Assembly (NCBI RefSeq): GCF_036373705.1
Contig: NC_089863.1
Coordinates: 924,001-988,000 of the forward strand
Reading direction: 5' to 3'
Length of the DNA stretch: 64,000 bases
DNA from: Amia ocellicauda
Lineage: Eukaryota; Chordata; Actinopteri; Amiiformes; Amiidae
Under the pieces are notes generated by a model. That model made no database searches. It was not told the origin of the DNA and worked only from the letters and a program-made list of their open reading frames with translations. Of the stretch, positions 11,401 to 21,525 are shown piece after piece. Position 1 is the stretch's first letter, and the number at the start of each line of letters is the position of its first letter. A program made the translations under genes and the position numbers.

Positions 11401-11548
11401 ACCAGATGAAGGGACTGGTTGGAATTAATTGGTGTAATGTTTAAGCAAAGATTGACATATTGACATAGGATGGAGTGATAAGGATGTTTATACTGTCTGT
11501 GTCAACATCACCAACCACAGCTCTGAGCCCCCTCTTGTCCCTGAACTG

Positions 11549-11556
11549 GATAAAAG
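11549..11556 (+). promoter_or_regulatory. TATA-like box of lectin gene
   Basis: GATAAAAG lies about 30-50 bp upstream of a probable non-coding first exon (about 11580-11684), whose splice donor CAG|GTAAGA is at 11685. Assignment rests on spacing to the donor and the downstream lectin exons. Confidence 0.5.
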
Positions 11557-12102
11557 AGCTGGGATCCAGCTCCACTCACCACTGACACCACTCACCACGC
11601 AAAGAGACAGAGACTCCCGCTGATTTACTGAAGACACTCGATACTTATCTCAGAGAGAGACAACCACTGACTCCCTGCCAACAGGTAAGAGAAGCACACC
11701 TGTCCTTCACCCCTGCATCCCTCTGCTGTCCTCTGACTGTAGATCTGAATGAGGACACAATGTGTTCCTGTGTGTCTGTGAAGCTGCATTATGTAAGTGT
11801 GTTTTCCCAGAGTGCTTCAGTCTGGGTCTGGGTGACTCATCTCGTTTTATTCATATTATTATTATACAGTGCAGTTCAAGGCATAAAACATTACAAATTC
11901 CAATGTACATATTACAGTGCAATTCAGTGCAATGTTAAGGGTTTGTGAGCTCCAGTCACTCTTCCTGTTTGGGGTTCAGCTGCATCTCAGATAATCCACA
12001 ATGAGACTGAAACCTGAACAACTGCTGATTATAGCTGTGAGGAAAACACTGAGAAAAATGAAAGTCATTGCAGAGTGTCTGTGTTCCTCCAGAAGTGTTG
12101 CC

Positions 12103-15100
12103 ATGGCCCTCCTCCAGATGTCTGCACTGCTCTGCACCGTCCTGGCGCTCAGTGTGGCTTCAGGTAGGAGCACTGCTGCTGCAGATTCATCTCTTCTCAA
12201 TTACCATGGATTCAGTGTACTACTATTGTCTTTTGTAATTTATTTAGTTGGTTATAAAATTAAAATGTCTATGCAGCTTAACTGTGTCATGATTAATGGG
12301 TAAGTATATGTCCTTGTCCTCTGCTGACAGGGGGCAGTAGTCATGTAGCTTCTGCTCTACATGTGACAGCTGACCTCTAATGTAGTTTTCTATGGTCCAC
12401 AGCTGCATTCTGTCTCCTGCAGTAACTTTCAGTGTAGACAGAAGTCTGAGGTCATTGAAGATGTAGATAAATATCATCATGCAGAACAACTGGCAAAACA
12501 ATATTCTGCTCTGCTCCAAACTACTGAATTTACACTGCAGGAACACCCTGCGTCTTCAGCTCTCAGTTCTGTGCCTGGCATTGCAGTTCCCACAGTTTTC
12601 TTCTGCTCCATCTTTTCAGCCTCATAATTCTTCTGCAAATTTCTTCCCTTCTGTTTCACTTTCTACTCATCTTTGTTGCCTTCTTCTCCTGTCTTATACA
12701 TGCCCTTCTGCCAAGGCATACTCCTTACTGTGCCTCAGGCCCCAGAACTCTGCTCATTGTTCTCTTATTCCCCTTTAACTCATTTTCTTTCTCTTTCTCT
12801 GTCCCTGCTGACATCCTACCCAGCACTGGCATTGCATGTCATCCTGTGCTGTCAGCTCCAGCTATTCTTACTGACACTTCTGCCCTCGGCGCCCAAGACG
12901 CGGCTCTTGCCACTGCAAGCATCCTACCTGTTGTCTCTCACTGCTTTTCGGCAGATGTCCCACATGGCTAGTTTAAGCCCCAATGACACTTTTCCTTTCT
13001 GTCACTGGCCCTAGCTTCTAGATCCTGCCTGCCAGCATCCTGGTGCAGCCTGGTTTCGTTATCTCCAGCTTTTCTTACAGACTCTACCGCCCATCGACAC
13101 TCATGACTCGGCCCTTGCCGCTGCAAGCATCCTACCTGCGGTCCAAGCAGCCAGTGTATTTCTCAACGCCTTTCTGCTGGCATCTCTTGCAGCACAGTTC
13201 AGCCCCTGTGGCACTTCTTTCTTGCTGCCGGTACCAGCCTCTGCTCAAACTCCTGTTGCCAGGATGGCAGACCCAGCCCTTGCTCCAGCAAGTGTCCTAC
13301 CCATTGCCCCAGCAGAAGGCTGCTTGTCCAGCTAAACTTCACCATTTCCAACTTCAGTTTTCTGTCCCTGCTAGGGCATAGCAAACATCCATGGGCCGCA
13401 TACACTGTATAATATGGCACTATTGCACTCGGAACCAAATTAACTGGCTGCTAACCTGGTCTTTGCTGAATTCTGTCTAGGATTCAAATTAATGGAACCA
13501 CTCCATGTTTATGCATCCATGCTTGAACAGTCTGTCCATTTGGGAGTCTATATATCGAGCATTTACCGCCATCTGTTTTGTGCCCTGGCTGCTGCTCATT
13601 GGAACTGGAACATTTATTCGGGCGCTTCAGACACTAACATCTACAGTCACCTGCACACACACTTCTCGGTCATCCACACATCCTATACCACTGAGCATTG
13701 CAACCTTTGTTACTTACAGTTACAGCCAAACAGTTATGGTCACCCAGCAATCATGTGTATAACAATCATCATGCTATAACTTTAACCGTGACTCTTCCTG
13801 ACAAATTCTGAACATTTGCAGCCACCATGTTCACAACTGCTTAGCATGTGCACATCGCCTCCTAGCTTCCTCGTGCATCAGTAGCTCCTACAATTTGTGT
13901 TTTGGTTGCCTAGTGGGTCCAGTAAGGAAAGTTTTTCCCCCCTACAGGTTTTCAGTTGTGCACCAGTTTCTCTGCCACTGGTGTAGGCAAACAATTTTTT
14001 GGATCAAATGAGTTGGTAGCATAATTTCATAAAATGTCATTGTTGGTCTATGCAAAAACATCTCTAACGCACTCCTTCATGCCAAGCAGCATGAGTAATC
14101 ACAGTGCATTGCACAATTTTTGGGGGGACGTTTAATCTACTAAAACACTCTCTGCACTACGTCTGACATGGTTCTGTGCTCCTGCTCCCCTGCAGCTTCT
14201 GTGATTGAGGTGGACAAGAGAGACTCGTGCCAGGGCTCCTGTGCTCATGGCTGGACCAGCTTCAAGAACCGCTGCTACCAATACTTCAGTGACCAGAAGG
14301 ATTGGGCTGATGCTGAGGTAACTGTCTATCATCCAACCAGGGAAGTCACATGTGAAATGTAGCACTGTGTCCCAAAGCTTGTCCAGTGGGTGGGGGGTTC
14401 AGGAGATTCAACACTCAACACTGATTTTACACTAATCTCTCTCTGTCTCTCTCTTTCCAGGGATTCTGTCTCAGTGTAGGAGGGAACCTGGCCTCAGTGC
14501 ACAGTGAGGAGGAGCACACTTTCCTCAAGCAGCTGATCAAGAAGAGTGACAATGCAGAGAATCCCACCTGGATCGGGGGAACTGACTGCCAGAAGGTACA
14601 GCACCATGTTTACTGAGAGGAGCAGTGCACTGCCCCCTGCAGGCAACCTGAGTCACAGCCTGGGGCCTATTCTTCATACGTGGATAACCGGGTTAGCCAT
14701 CTAAGTTTCAGGATAACTTGACAGAAACATTTTATTTTTTTGTTTTCTGAAGCAAGCTTAAAGTAAACTATGTTACCAGAGTAAAATGTCTAGCATCTCA
14801 AACCTGCTTCCGGGCAGGTTAACTTGAAGTTAGCTGGCTAAGAATCTGAATGTATTTAATTAATTTAATTAAATGACAGCTGACACACCCCCGAAATGAT
14901 GGCGCGTTCCTATCACCAGTGGGAGAAATCTTCATAAGGCAAGATTTTCAGCAAGAAAGAATTCTTAGAGATCTCCAAGCTCGTTTAAATCAGACAGATG
15001 ATTATTTATTTCAGTGTTACAGGTTCGGTTGGCAAGGGATGATTTATGAGAAATGAACATCACTAATCTGTGTCTCTCCTCCCTCTCTCCTCTGTGCTCG

Positions 15101-15660
15101 TCTGTGCAGGAGGGTGTGTGGCACTGGAGTGATGGGACCAAATGGGACTTCACCAAGTGGAATGGTGGAGAGCCCAACAACCTTAATATTGAAAACTGCC
15201 TGCATATGGACTTTCCAGGTAAGAATCTCCTCTGCGAAAGATTCAGATGCGAGCTTTATCTTGCTGCTCCTTCAGACTGTGTCCTGAAGAGCCCCAGAGC
15301 CACGGCCTCACTGTCCTGGCTGGGTACACTGTGCCATCCCTGCACACTTCTCTGCCCAATGAAGAATCCAGACAGGGCAGAAAGGTGTGCCCTACAAACT
15401 ATTCAGAATCACACTTATATTAAATTAAAACAGTATGAATGCAATACCAATAACTTGGTAGTAACTGTGTTCTGTGAATTCTGTGTCACTGCAGTGGCTG
15501 TACAGACTGTTTCTACAGTGCTGTATTCAGTGTCGGGAGTCACAGCCAGCAATGCTCAGCTTAATCTGTCTCCTGTGCTCTTTCAGCTGGAATGACTGGA
15601 AACTGGAATGACATAGCATGTGGCAATCAATACGCATTCATCTGTGTCTTGAGAGCTTGA
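12103..15660 (+). CDS. Secreted C-type lectin, single CRD (six-exon gene)
   Basis: A secreted carbohydrate-binding lectin of the fish nattectin/ladderlectin-like group. Coding exons: 12103-12163, 14196-14317, 14461-14595, 15110-15218 and 15587-15660, all with GT/AG borders and matching phases, giving 166 residues. A non-coding exon lies at about 11580-11684. The ATG at 12103 was chosen for its strong context (GCCATGG) and because it starts directly with a hydrophobic signal peptide (residues 1-20); an upstream in-frame ATG at 12001 is possible. The C-type lectin domain spans about residue 32 to 164 with cysteines 32, 36, 47, 64, 104, 136, 154 and 162. It has a WIGG motif (98-101), EPN at 127-129 and WND at 149-151. 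EPN and WND are the calcium/sugar-binding motifs of mannose-type C-type lectins, so mannose-type binding is inferred. No frame break is seen and the gene appears functional. Intron 4 holds a Harbinger fragment. Confidence 0.9.
12164..14195. other. Lectin intron 2 with degenerate internal repeats
   Basis: No separate gene is recognised. Between about 12790 and 13340 the sequence is pyrimidine-rich, and a GCxCTTGCCxCTGCAAGCATCCTACC-like block recurs near 12900, 13110 and 13275, indicating an old, degenerate tandem repeat. Open frames in this stretch are likely composition-driven. Confidence 0.5.
14660..15056 (+). mobile_element. PIF/Harbinger fragment with transposase N-terminal exon
   Basis: This sits inside lectin intron 4. 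It opens with CTGGGGCCTATTCTTCATACGTGG (about 14660), the type of terminus seen again near 16563 and 34850. Downstream, about 14922-15053 reads as a short open frame with ERILRDLQARLNQTDDYLF and YRFGWQGMIYE, matching the pattern near the start of HARBI1-like transposases (RD.. then DDxxLxxxYRF). The catalytic DDE part and right terminus are missing, so it is a truncated copy. It shares the host gene's strand and leaves the lectin splice sites at 14596 and 15109 intact. Confidence 0.65.
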
Positions 15661-15801
15661 GGTGATGCCAGACCTCAGTGAGAGAAGGAGGGCAGCAGAG
15701 CATCGCTGGGAGGAGCTTTATCACTTTGCCTCACACCTGCAGTTCTAGGGAGTGCGAGTGCCCTGGCATGGGCCTCTCAACCACTGTAATTCTGTTTCTT
15801 C

Positions 15802-15807
15802 AATAAA
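15802..15807 (+). terminator. Polyadenylation signal of lectin gene
   Basis: AATAAA lies 142 bp after the lectin stop codon at 15658-15660, on the same strand, with no other gene between. Confidence 0.75.
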
Positions 15808-15904
15808 TACTTGCAGCATCACTAGTGAGTCATCTATCTGTGTTCAGGAGTGATGTGAGAAAGTGTGTTTGTGAGCGTGTGTCTGTATCACTCTGCAGAT
15901 CCGT

Positions 15905-16304
15905 GCATGTGTGAATGTGTGAATGTGTGTGTGTGTGTGTCTGTTTGTCTGTGCGTGTGTGCGTGTGTGTGCGTGCGTGTGTATGTGTGTGTGTCTGCGT
16001 GCGTGTGTGTGTGTGTGTGTGAGTGCGTGCGTGCGTGTGTGTGAGTGTGTGAGTGCGTGTGTGTGAGTGCGTGTGTGTGTCTGTGCGTGCGTGTGTGTGG
16101 GTGCGTGTGTGTGAGTGCGTGTGTATGTGTGTGTGTGTGTCTGTGTGTGTGTGAGTGCGTGTGTATGTGTGTGTGTGTGTCTGTGCGTGCGTGTGTGTGA
16201 GTGCGTGCGTGCGTGTGTGTGTGTGTGTGTGTGTGCGTGTGTGCGTGTGTGCGTGTGTGCGTGTGTGCGTGCGTGTGTGCGTGTGTGTGTGTGTGTGTGT
16301 GTGA
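15905..16304. repeat. GT/GTGC microsatellite, about 400 bp
   Basis: Mixed (GT)n, (GTGC)n and (GAGTGC)n interruptions run for about 400 bp. Open frames on both strands here are artefacts of the dinucleotide repeat. Confidence 0.97.
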
Positions 16305-16438
16305 CGAGAGCTCAATTTGTTATTATTAGTTGTGATGTACCGTCACATGGCTGAACTTTAACACAGGTCGATATAGATGTACATTTCTCAATTGTAAATA
16401 CATTTTTAAATATCATAAATAAATACGAAGTACTTATA

Positions 16439-16440
<2 letters not shown>

Positions 16441-16471
<31 letters not shown>
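16441..16471. repeat. TA microsatellite
   Basis: Alternating TA for about 30 bp. Confidence 0.95.
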
Positions 16472-16474
<3 letters not shown>

Positions 16475-16562
16475 ATTCTGATCCAGGTGCTGAGAGTAAG
16501 AAGGAGAAGGACTTGTAAATATTTGTAAATACTTGTATTGTTTATTGTCATGTTTAAGGTCA

Positions 16563-16625
16563 GGGCCCTGTTCCTCGTAGCTGGCTAACTAAGATAAGGT
16601 ATTGTAAAGAGCGCACAGTCGTTGT
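16563..16625. mobile_element. Harbinger-type terminus fragment
   Basis: GGGCCCTGTTCCTCGTAGCTGG is followed by GCTAACTAAGATAAGG, resembling the terminus at 14660 and 34850. No partner terminus was found, so it is a short fragment or a decayed MITE. Confidence 0.4.
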
Positions 16626-16780
16626 ATGTGTGAATGACACTAGCCGGGTTTCTACTATGGCTCTTCTTGATGTTATTGATCAGCAATGTGGATCTGTGAA
16701 AGTCTATGCCCCAAAGGCCTGATGAATATGAGCTTAGTGTAGTGAGCGCTGAAGTGGTGGATGCTTTATTGTTTGGTCTA

Positions 16781-17621
16781 CACTACAGGTCAAAAGTTTT
16801 AGCACACCTACATTTTTCCAGTTTTATTGAAATTTACCACAGTTTAATGTCTCAATGTACTCTGAAATTAAAGAATAGAACAAATAAACAATTGCAAATA
16901 AAAAAGGAATCGGTTTATATAACAAAATGTAACCCCTTAAGTTGACAGACCCCTCTGGTTCCCTTAAAAGGCACCAAATCCGTGTTCTTCTCTTTAATCC
17001 CATGTGTACTCTTCACTGTTGTGTTGTTTGCCAAGTGTTTGGTATCTTATGAAAGCTGAGACTCAGCTTTCTAATGATGTAAAGCATTCTCTGATGTGAA
17101 AAATGGGGTGGGTGGGGGACATTCTGAAATGGGGGGCTGGGGGGATACTTGGTCTGAGTAGGAATACACAGTCTCAGAAAATATTGACAATCATGACATA
17201 TTCTGGAACCAGACAGTCTACTGATCAAAACAAGACCATCCACGTTTTGGTAGAAGAAACACACACCCGTAGAGAGCTCAACATGTCAGGATGGAAAACT
17301 CTGTTTACAGTGAACTAATACATGATTTTACATAACTGGTAGCCAAGAGAATAAGCTTTCAAACGATGTGCGCATTGTAGGAATACAGTGTCACTTCTAT
17401 GCACAGGAGCTGCGTCACACTGCCAAACAATGCTTAAGAGGGTGTAGTAACACAGTATATAACTCTGAAATGTACATTATTTATCGTTTTTGGAAACCTA
17501 AACTTTTTTTTAACCTCTGGCAGTTTACAGCTTACCTTTGTACCATTTCAGGTTATTTAACTGCTTAAATTTCAATAAAACCTGGAGAAATGGATGTATC
17601 TAAAACTTTTGACCGGTAGTG
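16781..17621. mobile_element. Non-autonomous Tc1/mariner-like element, copy 1
   Basis: An 841-bp element with inverted ends CACTACAGGTCAAAAGTTTT and AAAACTTTTGACCGGTAGTG, flanked by TA on both sides (16779-16780 and 17622-17623). There is no transposase; the internal open frames are short and lack DDE motifs. Two further copies lie at 31797-32413 (left-truncated) and 55617-56457. TA flanks and the ends place it with Tc1/mariner non-autonomous derivatives. Confidence 0.75.
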
Positions 17622-17770
17622 TAGACCAATGTCTGTCACCACTAATTGTTTTAGTTTCTATCGCAGCTGCAGGGTACTAAGCACAGCTTCCTATTTAAGA
17701 AAAAAAAAATTGTCACCCCACAAAAATAAATAAATACATGTTATGTCATTAAAAGATACAAATAATAATC

Positions 17771-18091
17771 AAATGAATCCATCCATCTTCAAAACCACTC
17801 ATCCTGGTGAGGGTTGCAGGGAAGCCAGAGCTGATCTCAGCAGGCACAGTGTGCAAGGCAAGAATACACCCAGGACAGGATGCCAGTCCATCACAGGGCA
17901 ACACACAGACAGACCAATTAACCTGCATGTCTTTGGACAGTGGGAGGAAACCAGAGTGCCTGAAGAAGACCCTCACAGACACAGGGAGAACATGCAAAGT
18001 CCACACAGACAGACCCCTGAGACGAGACTTGAACCCAGGACCCCAGAGGTGTGAGGTAGCAGCGTTAACCACCACAACACCGTGCCACCCA
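17771..18091 (-). mobile_element. tRNA-derived SINE, reverse strand
   Basis: Read from 18091 leftward, a tRNA-like head has an A-box-like TGGTGGTTAACGC and a B-box-like GGTTCAAGTCTC. The body contains GTGTGGACTTTGCATGTTCTCC, a stretch common in fish SINE bodies, and the element ends near 17771 in GATGGATGGATT-type tail repeats. The promoter boxes would be RNA polymerase III internal promoter elements; the head is diverged and is not a functional tRNA gene. Confidence 0.75.
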
Positions 18092-18348
18092 TCAAATGAA
18101 TCATATAAGCTTAATGACTACAGATATTGTAAGATGTCATTTTTAATATCAACTCACCTTAATCTGTGTTGAGTTGTATTGCCATTGAAGTTGTGAACTA
18201 CAGTTCAACTAATCAGTCATAGGTGAGTCTGACTGCAGTGAAGACATGGGCAAACTGCAGTCATCTCAGCCTGTAGGACATCTCCAGTCCCAGATTAGTT
18301 TATATGATATTGTATAATATGGAAAGGCAGAGGGCAGGGTGTCTTTAC

Positions 18349-19816
18349 CTGAGTTGACACTGAGGAACACAGGGACTAGTTTATCTCTGAAGGGTATTTT
18401 GCCATCTATTGCACACCAGTACCAGCCTTCGTCCTCGGCTCTGAGGTCCCTGACAGTGATGGTGAACTCTCTCGTCTCTGATTGAAGTCCTGCCTCCAGT
18501 GTGTTGGGAATCGGTGCTCACAACCGGGCTGCAGTGTTTTTGTTTGGCTCCTTGACACCAGTACTTTGTGTGAGTCTCATAGTATGAAGAATAGGAGCAG
18601 CGGATCGTTGTCTCGCCAGATAGCTGTCCAGTGATGTTCCCAGGACCCTGAAGGTCTGGTGTGGAAATTGTAATTTGTAATGCATTTCAGCCGATAGAAG
18701 AAGACAATCCTTACCTGTTCTCAAGAACAGTTTGATCATTTACTGGTGTATCTAACCACCTATGAGATTATTTATTCTGCTGATGGGATACTTCAGTATT
18801 AAATAGCAGGACATTCATTTTTATTGATGGTATTTGAAGGTATAGAGACTCTGAATGAGCAATTATTCTCTATCAAGACAAGAGGATCATATTAAATGCA
18901 CCAGTGAGTACAGTTTCGGTTTACCTCTGTTGATGTTGACGTGCACAGCAGCACCATCATCACTTGTCAGTATTTCTGGTCTTGCTATCCCACACCAGTA
19001 CCAGCCTTCATCCTCCGGTCTCAGATCCCTCATAGTGATGAGAGCGTTCCCCTTGACTGATCCTCACTGAGGGAAACCCTGCTGTCTGTCACAGAGCTGC
19101 CAGTCTTCGCCAGTGTTGTACAAGCAGTGTGGTATGATCCTCTACACCAGTACTTCACATGCTGTCTGTAGGCTTCATCATATCCACACAGTACAGTCAC
19201 TGTGCCGTGAACCCAACTGCTCACCTGCTCTGGACCCCATATTGACCCAGAATGGGCACCTGAGAGGCAAAGCACACAGATCACAAACCTCACCAAACGT
19301 TAGACAATGATAAACACAAACACCCTGATTATAGCTGAGGATCCATGAACACATTCCTGAATGAGACTCAGGTACATTATATTGTATAATATAATTGTAT
19401 AATGTATGAGAAATTACACTCAGCAAATTGAAAGTGACAGATATAGTTGCACTTTCAGTTTGTAAAGTCACAAGTAAGTGTCCTGTTACTATTTGCTTCA
19501 TAACCAGCTGTTCTGAAAACCAGCCGATTAATTTATTGTTCGTCAAGCACTTTGATGCAGCTGGATCTCCAGCCGGTACGAATGTGAGTCTCTAAGTGCC
19601 GTCTGTGCGACTGAATCACACTAGAGCTGTCAGAGCAGAAACCAGCTCAACTCCCCTGTGTGGAGACTGAAAGCCTGAGGTCGCCACCAAGCCGTGCTGT
19701 TGTCCTGTCCTCTGATACACAGTGTCCTGTGACGTGTGAAAGCCCATATTGAGAGTCCAGCGCAGTGAGACGCTGTCTTAACCTGACAGGATCGCCTTGA
19801 TGATCAGGAGCTGCAT
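18349..19816 (-). pseudogene. pIgR/CMRF35-like receptor, frameshifted
   Basis: Three minus-strand exons: a leader exon 19816-19783 (short hydrophobic peptide beginning MQLLII, donor G|GTTAAG), V-type Ig exon 19259-18925 and V-type Ig exon 18655-18349. Both Ig domains show the pIgR/CD300 pattern: a KYWC motif, a second cysteine pair and RDLRxEDEGWYWC. The first Ig exon needs one extra base in the G run near 19054 to stay in frame. The second is missing two bases in a GA run near 18470. No transmembrane or tail exon was found to the left, where a SINE and a Tc1-like element lie. Two independent frame breaks plus the missing 3' end make this a pseudogene, unless the breaks are assembly errors in homopolymer/dinucleotide runs. 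Such receptors sit on leukocyte surfaces and signal through partners or tail tyrosines. Confidence 0.75.
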
Positions 19817-21520
19817 CGCCGGTGGAGAGGAGAGATCTGCAGAGGCCGTTGTGTCCAGAGGCGAGTCTACAGTCTGAAGGGACCTAGGCAGAAAGCCCCA
19901 TCTTCTCTTTCCATAACCCTTTTAACTGATGTTCATCACCATTATATTCCCAAAACCCCCATTAAATAATCAAATGTCAAAATGCATTGACACAATCAGT
20001 TTTATTTCCACATTGGTTAAGAGTACAAACATAAAATAAAATGTGTTAACATAGCAGACAAAACAGGACACTAAAATAATTGTAAAAAAAAAAAACTTAA
20101 AGCAAATGTAAGTAAAGCAAGTGCTAAGCAAAGTTATCAAACTATTGTATTAACTGCAGCTTTGCAAGGGTCAGGCTACAGAGACAGCAGATAACACTGG
20201 CTACATTAGCTACAGCCCTTAAAACACAACCCCCACTGCTAATGTACTTTTTGGGCTTTCTGTGAAAGGGGTGGCTGCGGGTCGTTGCAACAGTAGTTAG
20301 GAGGGGGAGGGAATCCAGGGGTTTAATTTAGACGGTACTGTCAATGCTGTGGATTCAATTTGGTTGCTTCTTGGGGGCCCCAGACAGTTGCCTGCCTGGC
20401 CTGTCCTGACGCGTCGCCTCTGCTGATGAGCCCCAGTGAGAGACATGTCGGGGGTGCTGTTCCTGTCCAGGGCTGCGCAGGGCTGCTGCTCTGTGTCTGT
20501 GGATCCTCTGCAGGCTCCTCCAGGCTGCGCTCATTCGGGCTGTTTCAATGGGATCAGCCTGAGGAGGTTAGAGTGCTGCTCTGCTGTGCTGATGGGACAC
20601 AGGCCTCCCTCCTCACGTCCACAGCTGGGCTGCTGCGCAGCCGTCTCTGCCGCTGCCTTGCTTGCCCATTGACAAGCGTGCCTCCAATGTGCTGGAGCCT
20701 GTCTCTTTCATCACAGACCAACCACAGGTCAGCGCTCCTTTAACCGTGTCCAGGGTTACAGAGCCCGTTTACTCAGCACTGAACAGCAGTATTTATTACA
20801 AACTGATTATTCACCCCAAACACAGGGATTCTGACACAACTGTCTGTCCGGTGACAGCGAGTGTCTAATCAGCCTCTAAACTAAACAAGTTTTGATCCCT
20901 GAGAAACTTCTCACGTCTCAAGAGGCAGCTGTGTGCAGTTCCTGAAGAGATCATTTCAGGACCTGTGAGTTTTACACAAACGTTTCAGTTCCACGCACAG
21001 CACAGTGCAGCGGATTCACTTCTGAAACCTGACAAGACTTTGAAGCACGGAGTGTCATGGTGTGTGTAGATCTGTCTTGAACTCGCCGGGCTGTGTGAGC
21101 GATGGCCGGGCCATGTGGACGAGGCATCGGACCCGCCCTCCCTCCCCGGTGTCGAATAGCCAGGCAGTTTGCTGCAAAGCTGGTGTTTGGTGAGGACGCA
21201 GGGATGAGAAGAGATGAATGCTGGGAAAGTAGGATTTTCTGTATTTAAGCATGGCGAGGGTGGGATTAGGGTTCAGACTCCTCTCCCAACATTTTTATTT
21301 ACAGCTCCAAGTGTGTCGGGTCCAGATGTGGGTGCCCATCACTCTGTTGGCCTCTTCAGCACACTGTAGACAACTGAGGGGTCGTCTGGTTCGGCCCTTC
21401 ATGGGGAACAAATATCAATAAATACTTAATTAACAACCTGAAAATGAAAGGGCTTTGATATTAGTTTCATTCAGCGATGCATGCAGAGAGTGACATTTCA
21501 TTATTAACTGTCCCCTAGAT
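19817..21520. other. No recognisable gene
   Basis: No gene is identified. A GC-rich patch at 20360-20700 contains open frames on the plus strand with no domain I know. Part may be 3' untranslated sequence of the minus-strand CD22-like gene; a minus-strand AATAAA (TTTATT at 20003-20008) is one possible end signal. Confidence 0.45.
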
Positions 21521-21525
21521 CTGAG

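Noticed and set aside
15830-16354. Long open frames of His/Thr or Cys/Val repeats on both strands
   Set aside because: They are translations of a GT/GTGC microsatellite and have no non-repeat coding context.
17103-17318. Conserved short frame shared by three loci (also 31950 and 56005)
   Set aside because: It lies inside a repeated Tc1-like non-autonomous element and shows no transposase motif.
18030-18091. Possible tRNA gene on the minus strand
   Set aside because: The A and B boxes are the head of a SINE whose body follows immediately; no clean cloverleaf is formed.
20360-20743. 127-residue plus-strand open frame
   Set aside because: GC-rich composition, no domain, no splice or repeat context; likely chance or 3' untranslated sequence of the opposite strand.
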